A DNA stretch of 64,000 nucleotides from Rhizobium sp. N324 (lineage in GTDB: Bacteria; Pseudomonadota; Alphaproteobacteria; Rhizobiales; Rhizobiaceae): assembly GCF_001664485.1 (NCBI RefSeq), contig NZ_CP013630.1, positions 2,669,001 through 2,733,000 of the forward strand. The letters are read 5' to 3'. The position numbers were made by a program, and so were the translations under genes. The stretch's first letter is position 1; each line of letters starts with the position of its first letter. Below the pieces are notes generated by a model that was given only the letters and a program-made list of their open reading frames with translations, did no database searches and was not told the origin of the DNA. Of the stretch, positions 35,253 through 44,717 are shown piece by piece.

Positions 35253-36299
35253 CTATAGCGCCAGTTGCGGGACCACCTCCCGACGTGCGCCCTCCTCCAT
35301 CATCTCGGCCGCCCTGGCATAACCGCCGCCCATTCCGTCGAGGAAATGCAGGTGTGAATCCGGCCGGCCCGACGGCACGAGGCAGGTCATCAGCGCATGC
35401 GACTGCCGGTGCAGCCCGAAATCAATCTCGCCGCGCGCCCGTGCCGCAACGAGGATGGCTTCGACGGCGTCGATCTGGTCCGGCGCGCAGTCGAGCGTCA
35501 GCCGTAGCCCGTCGTCGAACTTGCGGAAATCGGAATTGGAGGCGACCTCCGACCAGCGTATTGCGCTGACCTGCTTCGCACTCCCCCTGGCTATCGCCGT
35601 CTCGCCGAAATACGGGCGGGACCGGCGCGGCGCGGCATCGAAAACCGCAAGCACGCGCTTCGCCAGCGCCGCAAAGACCTCCGGGCGCGTCTGGTCGCGC
35701 GGCTCGACCAACAACGACAGGATCTCGCCGCGCTGGCTCGGGAACGGCGCCCAATCGCAGCTCAAGCCCGTCAGGTCAGGCCGCATCGTATAACGGCCGG
35801 GCTTCACCAGAAAGCGGCCGCTCTTGATCTGCTGTTCCGCCCATTTGAGCCCACCGCCGGCAAACATCGCATAGGTCGCGCTCTCGGAAGCGGCATAGCG
35901 CGCGATCCTGACATCGCGCCCGTTCGCGCGGATATCACCGACCGTGACGAGCCCGACGCGCAGGTCGAGATGAAGATCGGTTCTGGCGAAGCCCGCGACA
36001 TCACGCAACGCCGAGGTCGCGGCCATGATGCCGTTCGCCGGCAAGGCGAAGGCTGCTCCGTCTCCGCGAAACACGAAGGGAAAGTCGAACGAACCCCAGG
36101 CGTTGCCGAGGGCGGCGATGATCGATGCGCCGGCATAATTGACGTCTTCATAGCGTCCCGCGCGGATCGCCGCGGTCGAGTTGACGACGTCGGTGATGCC
36201 GATCAGCCAATCGTCAGGCAGCGGCTCGTAGACCTCGGGATCGAGCACCAGCGAAAACTCGTCATAGGCCCGGCGCGGCGCCGCGTGGCTGTTGATCAT
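35253..36299 (-). CDS. DUF3095-family protein, nucleotide-cyclase-like
   Basis: A 348-residue protein. The N-terminal half recalls a class III cyclase fold: GITDVVNSTAAIRAGRYEDVN in place of the first metal motif, and FVFRGDGAAFALPA resembling the GDG loop. The rest is family-specific. DUF3095 proteins are often named adenylate cyclases, but I cannot see a full set of catalytic residues. It is encoded between the ohrR-nudix pair and ohr. Confidence 0.75.
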   Translation of the reverse strand: MINSHAAPRRAYDEFSLVLDPEVYEPLPDDWLIGITDVVNSTAAIRAGRYEDVNYAGASIIAALGNAWGSFDFPFVFRGDGAAFALPANGIMAATSALRDVAGFARTDLHLDLRVGLVTVGDIRANGRDVRIARYAASESATYAMFAGGGLKWAEQQIKSGRFLVKPGRYTMRPDLTGLSCDWAPFPSQRGEILSLLVEPRDQTRPEVFAALAKRVLAVFDAAPRRSRPYFGETAIARGSAKQVSAIRWSEVASNSDFRKFDDGLRLTLDCAPDQIDAVEAILVAARARGEIDFGLHRQSHALMTCLVPSGRPDSHLHFLDGMGGGYARAAEMMEEGARREVVPQLAL

Positions 36300-36406
36300 G
36301 GCACTTCCTCCGGATCGGCAGGGGTTGCTGCGAGTTCAGAAACGGGTCTGCCGCCGATCGGCAGACCCCCGCTTGAAGATGACGGCACGAGGCCGGCCCC
36401 TCCCGC

Positions 36407-36802
36407 TCAGATAAGCTTGGTTTCGACGTCGATATTGCCGTGGACCGCCTTGGAATAAGGGCAGATGCCATGGGCCGCCTCGATCAGCTCCTGTGCGATC
36501 TCGCGATCGATGCCTGCCAGGCTGACATTGAGCCGTGCACGCAGGAAGTATGAGCCGTTATCGCCGTTGAGCGTGATCTCGGCATCGACCTCGGGACCGG
36601 CAGGCAGCGTGATCTTCCGCTGCGCGGCGGCGAGTTCGATGGCGCCGATATAACAGGCCGACCAGGCGGCGCCGAACAGGTTTTCGGCCGCCGGATGCGG
36701 TTGTGGCAGCTTGATGTCGAGCGTGCCGTCGCTGCTGCGTGCATAGCCGTTGCGGCCGCCGGCGATGTGGGTCTTGCCTGCGAAAAGAAGCTTCTCAGTC
36801 AT
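36407..36802 (-). CDS. ohr: Organic hydroperoxide resistance protein (peroxiredoxin-like thiol peroxidase)
   Basis: About 131 residues from MTEKLLFAGKTHIAGG at 36802. Both catalytic Cys are present: Cys50 in FGAAWSACYIGAIE and Cys114 in HGICPYSKAVHGN. Ohr reduces fatty-acid and other organic hydroperoxides using lipoylated partners. An OhrR-like motif lies 30 bp before the ATG, another 90 bp upstream. The protein of 131 aa is slightly shorter than typical Ohr. Confidence 0.95.
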   Translation of the reverse strand: MTEKLLFAGKTHIAGGRNGYARSSDGTLDIKLPQPHPAAENLFGAAWSACYIGAIELAAAQRKITLPAGPEVDAEITLNGDNGSYFLRARLNVSLAGIDREIAQELIEAAHGICPYSKAVHGNIDVETKLI

Positions 36803-36831
36803 TGTCGTATCCTTTGGTTTGATCACTATTT

Positions 36832-36850
36832 ATCGCATCCGCTTAAATCG
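36832..36850 (-). promoter_or_regulatory. Putative OhrR operator upstream of ohr
   Basis: Minus strand reads CGATTTAAGCGGATGCGAT, 18 of 19 bases equal to the copy before ohrR, and is embedded in the inverted repeat CGCATCCG/CGGATGCG. It overlaps the expected ohr promoter. Confidence 0.6.
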
Positions 36851-36895
36851 GATGCGCTCTAATACGCCGCAGCGAATTTGCTGTCAACAACATTC

Positions 36896-36914
36896 CGATT
36901 TAATCGGATACGAT
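36896..36914 (+). promoter_or_regulatory. Third OhrR-like motif, facing the methyltransferase gene
   Basis: CGATTTAATCGGATACGAT, 18 of 19 bases equal to the ohrR copy and in the same orientation relative to the downstream gene, about 145 bp before the ATG at 37059. It could serve the methyltransferase, ohr, or both. Confidence 0.5.
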
Positions 36915-37058
36915 TTATTTACTTGCAGACGGCAGACGTCCGGGGCGGGCCTGCAGGCAGGCTCGACCGGTTGCGCATAGTCACATCTTGTCCGGGAACG
37001 AAGCTCCCTATAGGCTCTCCTTTGAGCCAAGGCTTCACGAGGCAGGTGGAGAGTTCAG

Positions 37059-37856
37059 ATGTCCTCCATAACCGAAGGCAATGCGGGACAATATGGCGAC
37101 AGCCGCAAGCTCGCCGCCCGCGCCAGGCTTCATACCGAATACACCATCGCCGAAACGGGCTGGTTTCCGTGGGTTGCAGCGCGGCTGCCTTTGAAACCGG
37201 CAGATCGCGTCCTCGACGTCGGCTGCGGGCCGGCATGGTTCTGGGCGGCAACGGCGGGTCTGCTGCCGGAGAATCTGCAGCTGACGCTCGCCGACCTTTC
37301 GTCAGGCATGGTCGACGAGGCAGTGGCACGCTGCAGCGCACTGCCCTTCGCCTCCGTTCGAGGCTGCCAGGCCGATGCCGCGGCACTCCCCTTCGAAGAC
37401 GGCGCCTTCGATTTCGTGATTGCCATGCATATGCTCTATCACCTGCCCGATCCCGCCGCCGGCATCGCGGAGATGGCAAGGGTGCTGAAACCGGGCGGCT
37501 TTCTCGCGGTCACGACCAACGGCATCGGCAACATGCGCGAGATCTATCGCCTGACGACCGTCTTCGGCAGCGCGCCGACCGACCCGGCCGCCGAAGCCTT
37601 TGGATATGACGCCGCCGAGCAGATGATGCGGTCGCAATTCGGAAACGTCGCCATGTCGCAGTATCCGGCAAGCATGCGGATCACCGAGCCGGAGGATGTC
37701 TTTCTGGCGCTGACTTCCTATCCGCCCGGCGAATGCGCCGATGAACTCCAGCTCTCCCGCTTCCGCCGGGCCATTGCCGATGCCTTCAGGCAAGAGGGCG
37801 GCGTGCTTGAGGTCAGCAAGGAGACCGGGCTGTTCCTCAGCAGGAAGCCGGCCTGA
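37059..37856 (+). CDS. Class I SAM-dependent methyltransferase
   Basis: A 265-residue protein with motif I VLDVGCGPAWFW, a DLSSGMVDEA segment, ADAAALPFEDGAFDFVIAMH and RVLKPGGFLAVT, typical of the UbiE/Methyltransf_11 type. Substrate unknown. Upstream lies an OhrR-like motif, so it may respond to organic peroxides. It converges with an exported zinc-protease-like gene. Confidence 0.9.
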   Translation: MSSITEGNAGQYGDSRKLAARARLHTEYTIAETGWFPWVAARLPLKPADRVLDVGCGPAWFWAATAGLLPENLQLTLADLSSGMVDEAVARCSALPFASVRGCQADAAALPFEDGAFDFVIAMHMLYHLPDPAAGIAEMARVLKPGGFLAVTTNGIGNMREIYRLTTVFGSAPTDPAAEAFGYDAAEQMMRSQFGNVAMSQYPASMRITEPEDVFLALTSYPPGECADELQLSRFRRAIADAFRQEGGVLEVSKETGLFLSRKPA

Positions 37857-37870
37857 TCGGATCGCTCCTT

Positions 37871-38491
37871 TCAGGATCGCGGCCGGCCGTCGTCGAACAG
37901 CGTGGCAAGCCACTGGTAGTATCGAGGCTGGTTGGTTTTGAGCTGGCTGCGTGAATAAGGCGGCCGGTCAATATCGCCGAACAGATAGACGCTTGCCGTC
38001 ACAGCGAAGAATTCGCGGTCATTGCTCATCATATAGGAATTGCCCAGCCAGAGCGCCTGACCGCTATTGAAGAATTGTTTGATGTCGGAATTGCCAAATC
38101 CGCCCGGGAGCATCCGGTCGTTATAAGCATGGAGAAGCTCATGCAGGATGATCGGCTTGTCGGGCTCGAGCCCCCTGACGCGCAGGTCGATACCTGTCTT
38201 GCTGCTGTAATGGCCAGGCCCGAAACCCGCGGCAGCGGGATTGGCCCAGATCCGGATCGTCCGCATGAATTTGAGAATGTCGGGCTTCAGATCGACATGC
38301 TCGACGATGTCGAGCTGCCGCTTGACGGCCGTGACCATCTCCCGATCGGGTTCCGCACCCCTGGCATTGGTGAGATCGACCTGCCATCCGTGATAGTTGA
38401 AAACAAGCGCATCGGCCGCCGCCGTTCCCGTCGCTGCAATAGCAAAAGCGATGGCGGCACAAAGCGCCACGATCTTCGAAATCACTCGCAC
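37871..38491 (-). CDS. Exported metallopeptidase-like protein with HELLH motif
   Basis: About 206 residues from a GTG at 38491 with GAGGAGG five nt upstream; the ORF continues upstream without coding sense. A signal peptide (VALCAAIAFAIAATGTAAAD) is followed by a domain with a zinc-binding HELLHAYNDRML helix and later FFAVTASVYLFGD, which may supply a third ligand. It is likely a periplasmic or secreted zinc peptidase. Substrate unknown. Confidence 0.65.
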   Translation of the reverse strand: MRVISKIVALCAAIAFAIAATGTAAADALVFNYHGWQVDLTNARGAEPDREMVTAVKRQLDIVEHVDLKPDILKFMRTIRIWANPAAAGFGPGHYSSKTGIDLRVRGLEPDKPIILHELLHAYNDRMLPGGFGNSDIKQFFNSGQALWLGNSYMMSNDREFFAVTASVYLFGDIDRPPYSRSQLKTNQPRYYQWLATLFDDGRPRS

Positions 38492-38600
38492 CGGCCCCTC
38501 CTCGGCATGTCCAGCACGACTGTCACACAGGCCACACGGCGGCACAACCGCGCGGTCACCGGCAGGACACCCGGAAAAGCGGATATTGCCGGAGCGGCGC

Positions 38601-38948
38601 TCAGACCTTCTCTTTCTTCTTGACCTTTTCCTTCGGCTCGACCGGCGCACCGGGCGTCGGCGCCAGAAGCTTGCGCAGCGATGCGATCTTGTCCTTCACC
38701 AGCGGCCGGAAGCGCGTCGCGCGATAAGGCATGTCTGCCGCGCCGTAACCTTCCGGCCCGTCGTCATTGCCGCGATGGATTTCCGCGAGCTTCACCCCGA
38801 TGAACGTGCCGTCGATATAATGGGTGTATTCGCCCACCCAGCGGATCGTATAGATCTCGCCTTTGCGGATGAGCTGGTCGATGCTGACATGTTTGAAGGT
38901 GTCGTTGATGCAGACGACCTTCTGGCCGACATGGAAATCATAGCTCAT
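38601..38948 (-). CDS. Hypothetical protein with SH3-like beta domain
   Basis: About 115 residues from MSYDFHVGQKVVCIND at 38948. The N-terminal 80 residues look like a small beta barrel (VVCINDTF..GEIYTIRWVGEY..GVKLAEIHR); the C-terminal tail is rich in Lys, Pro and Glu (PVEPKEKVKKKEKV). Function unknown. The upstream ATG at 38963 is possible but less well placed. Confidence 0.7.
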   Translation of the reverse strand: MSYDFHVGQKVVCINDTFKHVSIDQLIRKGEIYTIRWVGEYTHYIDGTFIGVKLAEIHRGNDDGPEGYGAADMPYRATRFRPLVKDKIASLRKLLAPTPGAPVEPKEKVKKKEKV

Positions 38949-39085
38949 GGATCCAACTCTCAAACGGCAATCCGCCCCGCCGCTCTATAGCGCGCGGAGC
39001 GGCCGGGATGAACCATTTTCTGCCAGCGGGCTTATTTGCCGCGACAACAGCCGCACCCGCGCCGCACGGTTCAAGGCAAAGCATA

Positions 39086-40399
39086 TCAGTCGCAATAGAC
39101 CTTGCCGCTCTTGCGGGAGCGAAGGTCGAAGTGGAAATGGTTCCAGTGTTCGGGGTTGCTGCCGGGGCCGAGCACGGTGTTGAAATAGCGGCAGCTGTCG
39201 GTGCGTACCGCCTTCAGCAGCCGACCCTCGCGCAGCGAGAATAGGCCCTTCTTGCGCACATCGATCTCGTGGCCGTTCTTCAGCACGAACTTGCCGACGT
39301 CGATGGCGTTGCCGCGGGCGTGTTCCGACATCGGATTGTATCGCTGCCGGCTATTGTTCATGCGGCGGCAGGAATAGCCGCCGAGCGGCTGGATCGTCCT
39401 GATGCCGCTCCAGTAGCGATACCGGGCCGACGGCGCCAGCTCGTTCTTCACCCATTTGGCGAAGGCGAGCGTCACCTGGCAGTTCAGCGTCACCGCCGGC
39501 TTCACGCCGATACTGCCGGAGAGGCCCTTCAGCGATACCGGATAGGGCACCTGGCAGGCCGGCCCGTTCGAGATCGGCGGCTTCTCGTCGAAGAGCACGC
39601 CCATACGCTTCAGCTCGCGCCGGCAGGCAAGCTCGGAGGCCGGCATGACGCTGGGATCGACGGGTGCCGCCGGCTCGCTCATCATCGGATTGTTCGGCCG
39701 CAGCATCGCGACCTCTTCGCTTTCGTCCTCTTCCGGAACGCGTGCCGGCGCCACCACAGGGCTGCCGTCGTTCCAGGCGGGCGCCCGGCTCATTTGCGCC
39801 TGTGCCGCCGGCTGCTGCATCGCCTGCGGCGCGGATTGGTTCAGCTGGGTCGGATTATCGGTGCCGATGCCATCGACGACGGGCTCGGTGGCGTTGCCCT
39901 CGGCGATCTGCTGCTGCTGCTCCTGCGCCAACCCGATGACGGGTTCAGCCCCGAGTTCGTCATCCATATTGACGCCGCCGGGAGGGATCGCAAGGTTCTT
40001 CGTGCCGCCCCAATTGCTGCTCGGCTGGCCCGCCGCCAACGCCTCATCGCTGTCGATCATCGGCAGCTTGCGCCCGTTCTGCGCCGCTGGTGCGGCGTGA
40101 CCAGTGCCGGCAAGGTTCGGCGTGTCGAGATAATCGACGGAGCCTTGGCTGTTGCCGACCGGCGCATTGGAGACGGGATAGGAGGCCTGGCTTTCCGCGG
40201 GCGCCAGGCGCTCCGCACGCGCCATGCGCACAGAAGGCGCCATCCGCGCCGCCCCTCGCGACGGCGAGATCGAGCTGACCCTGGTTCCGCTGTCGACATT
40301 GGCCGGCGGCACCAGCCCATCGCTGATCGAACAGGTCGTTAGCGCCACCGAGAGCAGCAAGGGCAAAAGGGATCGCCGAGGAAAGGAAACAAACGCCAT
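39086..40399 (-). CDS. Extensin-like C-terminal domain protein
   Basis: A 437-residue exported protein. The first 30 residues look like a lipoprotein signal (LLLSVALTTCSIS). A long Pro/Ala/Gln-rich, low-complexity linker extends to about 245. The C-terminal domain (ACRRELKRMGVLFDEKPPIS to the end) is the ExtensinC family, an M15-like fold with SEHARGNAIDVG and HWNHFHFD as probable metal ligands and several paired Cys. Likely acts on or binds the cell wall. Confidence 0.88.
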   Translation of the reverse strand: MAFVSFPRRSLLPLLLSVALTTCSISDGLVPPANVDSGTRVSSISPSRGAARMAPSVRMARAERLAPAESQASYPVSNAPVGNSQGSVDYLDTPNLAGTGHAAPAAQNGRKLPMIDSDEALAAGQPSSNWGGTKNLAIPPGGVNMDDELGAEPVIGLAQEQQQQIAEGNATEPVVDGIGTDNPTQLNQSAPQAMQQPAAQAQMSRAPAWNDGSPVVAPARVPEEDESEEVAMLRPNNPMMSEPAAPVDPSVMPASELACRRELKRMGVLFDEKPPISNGPACQVPYPVSLKGLSGSIGVKPAVTLNCQVTLAFAKWVKNELAPSARYRYWSGIRTIQPLGGYSCRRMNNSRQRYNPMSEHARGNAIDVGKFVLKNGHEIDVRKKGLFSLREGRLLKAVRTDSCRYFNTVLGPGSNPEHWNHFHFDLRSRKSGKVYCD

Positions 40400-40511
40400 A
40401 CTCTTATCGCTTCCGCAGGCCGACTGGGCAGTGACAGAAAAAACTCACTCCAATTTTAATTAAAAACGGTGAACGAAAACTTACCCGCACAATCTGAACG
40501 CGACGGAGATG

Positions 40512-40535
40512 AAAAAGGCCGCTTTCGCGGCCTTT
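40512..40535 (-). terminator. Rho-independent terminator of the chemoreceptor gene
   Basis: Minus strand: AAAGGCCGC, GAAA loop, GCGGCCTTT, then TTC. It begins 16 bp after the stop of the chemoreceptor gene. Confidence 0.75.
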
Positions 40536-40550
40536 GATATGTCGTTTAAC

Positions 40551-42371
40551 TCACGCTGCCCGTGTGTACCGGGCTCCAGGCGATTGCCCTGCCCCGCGCA
40601 GCCGGAAATTCGAAAGCAGCGTCTTCAGCTGGGTGCTTTCGTCGGCAAGCGTGCGGCTTGCCGCCGTCGTCTCCTCGACCATCGCGGCATTCTGCTGCGT
40701 CATCTGGTCCATATGGTTGACGGAGCCGTTGATCTCGTGCAGTCCGGTCGACTGTTCGCGTGCCGCCGTCGCGATCGACGCGACGTGATCGTTGACCTGG
40801 TTGACCAGCGCCTCGATCTCCAGCAGCGCCTCGCCCGTCGAGCGCACCAGTGCCACCCCGCCCTCGACCTCCGTCGCCGACCGGCTGATCAGTTCCTTGA
40901 TCTCCTTGGCCGCATTGGCCGAACGCTGGGCGAGTTCGCGAACTTCCTGCGCGACGACGGCAAAGCCGCGGCCCGCCTCGCCCGCCCGCGCCGCCTCGAC
41001 GCCGGCATTCAGCGCCAGCAGGTTCGTCTGGAAGGCGATCTCGTCGATAACCGAGATGATCTGGTTGATCCGGCTCGAGGATTCCTCGATCCGGCCCATC
41101 GCCGTCACCGCATTGCGGACGATGTCGCCGGAGCGTCCGGCGCTCGCCTTGGTTTCGGCCACCATCTCGCGCGCCTCGTTCGCCCGCTCGGACGCCGTCT
41201 TGACCGTGGCGGTGATCTCGTCGAGCGCTGCCGCCGTCTCTTCAAGGGCGGCCGCCTGCTGTTCCGTCCGCTTCGACAGATTGCCGGTCGCTTCGCTGAT
41301 ATCGGAAGCGCTGTCGTTGACGACGCGGCTCGATTCGGCGATCGCGTGGATGACGCCGTTCAGCGCATCGACGGCGGCGTTGAAGTCCCCCCTCAGCTTG
41401 GCGTAATCCTCGCCGATATCGCCGATCGCAACCGTCAAGTCGCCGCCGGCTAGCTTTTCCAGGCCGACGCCGAGCGCCTGCATCGCGAGTGTCTGCCGCT
41501 CGGAAGCCGAACGCAGGCTTGCCTCGTTGCCGCGGCGCTCGTCCTCGATCTGCCGCTGCCTCTCGTCTTCCCGGCCACGCAGCGCGCTGCGCTCATCGAC
41601 GGAATCACGCAGCACCAGCAGCGCCTTGGCCATCTGGCCGATTTCGTCGCGACGATCGCTGCCGGCGATTTCCACCGATGCTTCTTCGGCGGCGATCGCG
41701 TTCATCGCCGTCTTCAGCCGGGCGATCGGCACGGTGACGCTGCGCACGATGGCATAGGCGATGGCAATCGTGGCGGCCGCACCGAGTAGGCAGAGCACCG
41801 CCGCCCAGATCGCATTCTGGCGATAGAGGGCGGCAAGGTCGTCGGCATAGACGCCGGTGCCGACGATCCAGCCCCAGGGCTCGAAGCCGGCGACATAGGA
41901 ATATTTCAGCACCGGCTCGTCGGCGCCCGGCTTCGGCCAGTAATAGTCAACGAAGCCCTTGCCGTCCTTCTTCACCTTGTTGACGAATTCGACGAACAGG
42001 AACTTGCCGTTCGGATCCTTCATCTGCGAAATGTCAGTGCCATTCAGCGCCGGCTTGATCGGATGCATCACCATTGTGGGATGCATGTCGTTGATCCAGA
42101 AATAGCCATCGGCGCCGTAGCGCATCGCGCCGATCACGTCCTTGGCGGCCGCCTGAGCCTGCTCGCGGGTCATGGTGCCCGCCTGCTCCATCTTGTAATA
42201 TTTGTCGAAGATGCCGATCGCCGTCGCCTCCATCTTCTCCAGCCCCGCCTTCCGCTCCGCTTGCAACTCGGAATAGGAATAGTTCAGAAAGAACACCATC
42301 GTTGCCGCGAGCACCGCAAGGGTGAAGCCGACGAGGCAGTAAAGGCGGGTGGAAATCTTGATGTTGCGCAT
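40551..42371 (-). CDS. Methyl-accepting chemotaxis protein with sCache_2 sensor
   Basis: About 606 residues from [16 protein letters not shown] at 42371. Helix TM1 (about 10-30), a periplasmic single Cache domain ([56 protein letters not shown]), TM2 near 190, a HAMP segment, and the signalling domain with the hairpin tip [31 protein letters not shown]. It couples small-molecule binding to CheA. No C-terminal CheR-binding pentapeptide is seen. Confidence 0.93.
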   Translation of the reverse strand: MRNIKISTRLYCLVGFTLAVLAATMVFFLNYSYSELQAERKAGLEKMEATAIGIFDKYYKMEQAGTMTREQAQAAAKDVIGAMRYGADGYFWINDMHPTMVMHPIKPALNGTDISQMKDPNGKFLFVEFVNKVKKDGKGFVDYYWPKPGADEPVLKYSYVAGFEPWGWIVGTGVYADDLAALYRQNAIWAAVLCLLGAAATIAIAYAIVRSVTVPIARLKTAMNAIAAEEASVEIAGSDRRDEIGQMAKALLVLRDSVDERSALRGREDERQRQIEDERRGNEASLRSASERQTLAMQALGVGLEKLAGGDLTVAIGDIGEDYAKLRGDFNAAVDALNGVIHAIAESSRVVNDSASDISEATGNLSKRTEQQAAALEETAAALDEITATVKTASERANEAREMVAETKASAGRSGDIVRNAVTAMGRIEESSSRINQIISVIDEIAFQTNLLALNAGVEAARAGEAGRGFAVVAQEVRELAQRSANAAKEIKELISRSATEVEGGVALVRSTGEALLEIEALVNQVNDHVASIATAAREQSTGLHEINGSVNHMDQMTQQNAAMVEETTAASRTLADESTQLKTLLSNFRLRGAGQSPGARYTRAA

Positions 42372-42657
42372 GAGGTTCCCGGCGATTCTTCTATGTGAAA
42401 TCGCGCACATACTGAAGCAGCGGAATTACCGGAGCGTAAAGTTTAATGAGAAGATGATTAAATAACGTAAGGTGAGGCCTGGCCGACAGAAATCAAAGGC
42501 TTGAAATCGAATGAAATTTCAAACCTCAACGGCTGCAACATTTTTCCGCCAGCTGCCTGCAACGCCCTCTTATACCGTCTTTTACAGCCCATGGCCTTTG
42601 CACTAGGGTGCTCTGAAGGAATCGTCGGCCGATGCCGCACCATATGGAGACCCCTCA

Positions 42658-43044
42658 ATGACTGACACTGCCAAGCCGAGAGGCGACCTGACGCTGCGCA
42701 CGCTCGCCATGCCGGGTGATGCCAATCCGGCCGGCGATATCTTCGGCGGCTGGGTTATGGCGCAGATGGACCTTGCATCGGGCATCCGCGCCGCCGAGCG
42801 CGCCAGGGGCCGTGTCGTCACCGCCGCCGTCAAGGAGATGGCTTTCGAGTTGCCGGTCAAGATCGGCGATACGCTGTCTGTCTATACCGATATCGAACGC
42901 GTCGGCCGCACCTCGATCACTCTGATCGTCGAAGCCTGGGCGCATCGCGCCCGCTACGCCAAGATGGAAAAAGTCACCGCCGCCACCTTCATCATGGTGG
43001 CGCTCGACGAAGAGGGCAAACCGAAGATTGTCCCCGCGGAGTGA
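42658..43044 (+). CDS. yciA: YciA-type acyl-CoA thioesterase (hot-dog fold)
   Basis: A 128-residue hot-dog-fold enzyme with the YciA features RTLAMPGDANPAGDIFGGWV, the catalytic Asp in GDIFGGW, and a Ser/Thr-rich central helix. It hydrolyses acyl-CoA esters, returning CoA. It stands alone. Confidence 0.93.
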   Translation: MTDTAKPRGDLTLRTLAMPGDANPAGDIFGGWVMAQMDLASGIRAAERARGRVVTAAVKEMAFELPVKIGDTLSVYTDIERVGRTSITLIVEAWAHRARYAKMEKVTAATFIMVALDEEGKPKIVPAE

Positions 43045-43249
43045 CAAGTTAAGCCGGGGCTCAAGGGATGGAAACGGTCAGCTCGCCGGAGGTCTTCCTT
43101 CACATCAAGGAGGTGATGGGGTGAAACGCGGTCCCGCAAAGCGGGAGCAATCGATCCAGTGAATCGATTGCAGCGTCGAACGCCCTGAGCCAAGCGAAGG
43201 GCCGGGCAGCCGCTTGCTCCACAAACCTCCGTCCCAAGTTTGCGCCATC

Positions 43250-43400
43250 TCTCCAGCTTCATCCTGAGGCGTCCCGCAGGGGTCTCGAAGGACAAGGCTG
43301 GCCACCGCTTCGCCAAATGCCAAGGCTGGCGTGGCGCCAAGCCACCCGCCCCCGTGGTTCGAGACGGCCCTTCGGGCCTCCTCACCATGAGGGCTGGTCG
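43250..43400. repeat. Dispersed Rhizobiales-type repeat (tcctgaggc...ctcgaaggac)
   Basis: Arms catcctgaggcgtcccgcag and ctcgaaggac on one side, gttcgagacggcccttcggg and ctcaccatgag on the other. Related sequences occur near 51285-51400 and 61165-61335. They sit downstream of, or between, genes and code for nothing recognisable. Confidence 0.6.
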
Positions 43401-43418
43401 GTGTGCCGTGCCGCTCAC

Positions 43419-44603
43419 TCACCCCCGCAAAAACTGCGACCCCTTATCGAACCCCAGCCCCGGAAAGATCTTCCCCGTCAGATCATCCACGCCGACGTCG
43501 AACTGCCGATAGAGCATCGCCGCCGCTACCTCGCGCACATCCGCCGTCGGCATCAGGTCGCGGTCGTCGAGCAGTTGACCGTCGCCGAGCCCGGGCCACT
43601 TGCCGAGGATGCGGCCGCCGGATAACGCGCCGCCGGCAAGAAGGGAGCAGCCGCCGGTGCCGTGGTCGGTGCCGGCGGAGCCGTTCTGGCGGGCAGTGCG
43701 GCCGAATTCAGTCATCGCCAGCACCACCGTCTTTGCCCAGATCTCCGGCCCGAGCGTCGCCTTCAGCGTGTTGATCGCCTGCGCCAGATCCTGTGCCGGC
43801 CGCTTGAACTGGCTAGCCTGGCCGATATGCGTATCCCAGCCGGTGATCGAGAAACTGGCGATGCGGTAATCGCCCTTCAGCATGTTGGCGGCAAGCGCCG
43901 CCACATCGGCAACCTTCTCGCCGCGCTGGCCGTCCGGCTCGATCGTCATCGCAGCGGTATCGGCCCGCGTCGCCTCGGCAAGCGCTGCGGCAAACGGCGG
44001 ATCGCCGGCATAAAGCCGCGCCAGGAACTGCATCTCGTCACGCGCCGGCGCCAGATTGGAATCCGACGCCCAGACATCGACGTCGTTCGGCCCGGAGAGG
44101 ATCAGCTCGGTCGAGGTGTTGACGTCGATCGCCTTGCGCGCATCCGAGCGCGGAATGACTGCGAGCGCCCGGTTCAGCCAGCCGGTCTTTTCCTCGGCGA
44201 CATGCTCACCGCCCGATTCCAGCATATCCTGACCGTCGAAATGGCTGCGCTGATCGCGATAGGGTGTCGACACCGCATGCACGAAGGCGAGCTCGCGGCT
44301 CTTCCAAAGCGGCATCAGATCGGCGGCTGCAGGATTGAGGCCGAAATACCCGTCGAGATCGAGAAGCCCGGTATCGGGCGTCAGCGCCAGCGTCGGGCGG
44401 AGCGCGGCAAAACCGGCGTCGCCATAAGGCTGCACCAGATCCAGCCCATCCATCGCGCCGCGCAGCACGATCGTGACGAAGCGCTTGTCGCCAGGCATCG
44501 CCGCGAAAGTGACTGGCGTGAAGACGGGAGCGGCGGCGAGACAGCAGGCTGAGGTCAGAAAGCCGCGGCGGGAAAGCGAGATCCGGTTCATCGACAGCGT
44601 CAT
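43419..44603 (-). CDS. DUF1501 protein with Tat-type signal
   Basis: A 394-residue protein starting at 44603, with AGGAGG upstream. A twin-arginine-type signal (SRRGFLTSACCLAAA) is followed by the DUF1501 pattern (FVTIVLRGAMDGLDLVQPYGD, GTDHGTGGCSLLAGGALSGGRILGKWPGL). DUF1501 proteins are exported sulfatase-fold proteins of unknown function nearly always encoded with a DUF1800 protein, as here. Confidence 0.92.
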   Translation of the reverse strand: MTLSMNRISLSRRGFLTSACCLAAAPVFTPVTFAAMPGDKRFVTIVLRGAMDGLDLVQPYGDAGFAALRPTLALTPDTGLLDLDGYFGLNPAAADLMPLWKSRELAFVHAVSTPYRDQRSHFDGQDMLESGGEHVAEEKTGWLNRALAVIPRSDARKAIDVNTSTELILSGPNDVDVWASDSNLAPARDEMQFLARLYAGDPPFAAALAEATRADTAAMTIEPDGQRGEKVADVAALAANMLKGDYRIASFSITGWDTHIGQASQFKRPAQDLAQAINTLKATLGPEIWAKTVVLAMTEFGRTARQNGSAGTDHGTGGCSLLAGGALSGGRILGKWPGLGDGQLLDDRDLMPTADVREVAAAMLYRQFDVGVDDLTGKIFPGLGFDKGSQFLRG

Positions 44604-44717
44604 GGGCGGGGCCTCCTGAGCAGGTTCCGGAAAGTGTCCGGCGGTTTTCCGGTCAGAACCTGCGGCAAAACAAATGAGCTAAGCAGACGAAGCGTTGGCT
44701 TGCCAACGAAAGTCTGC

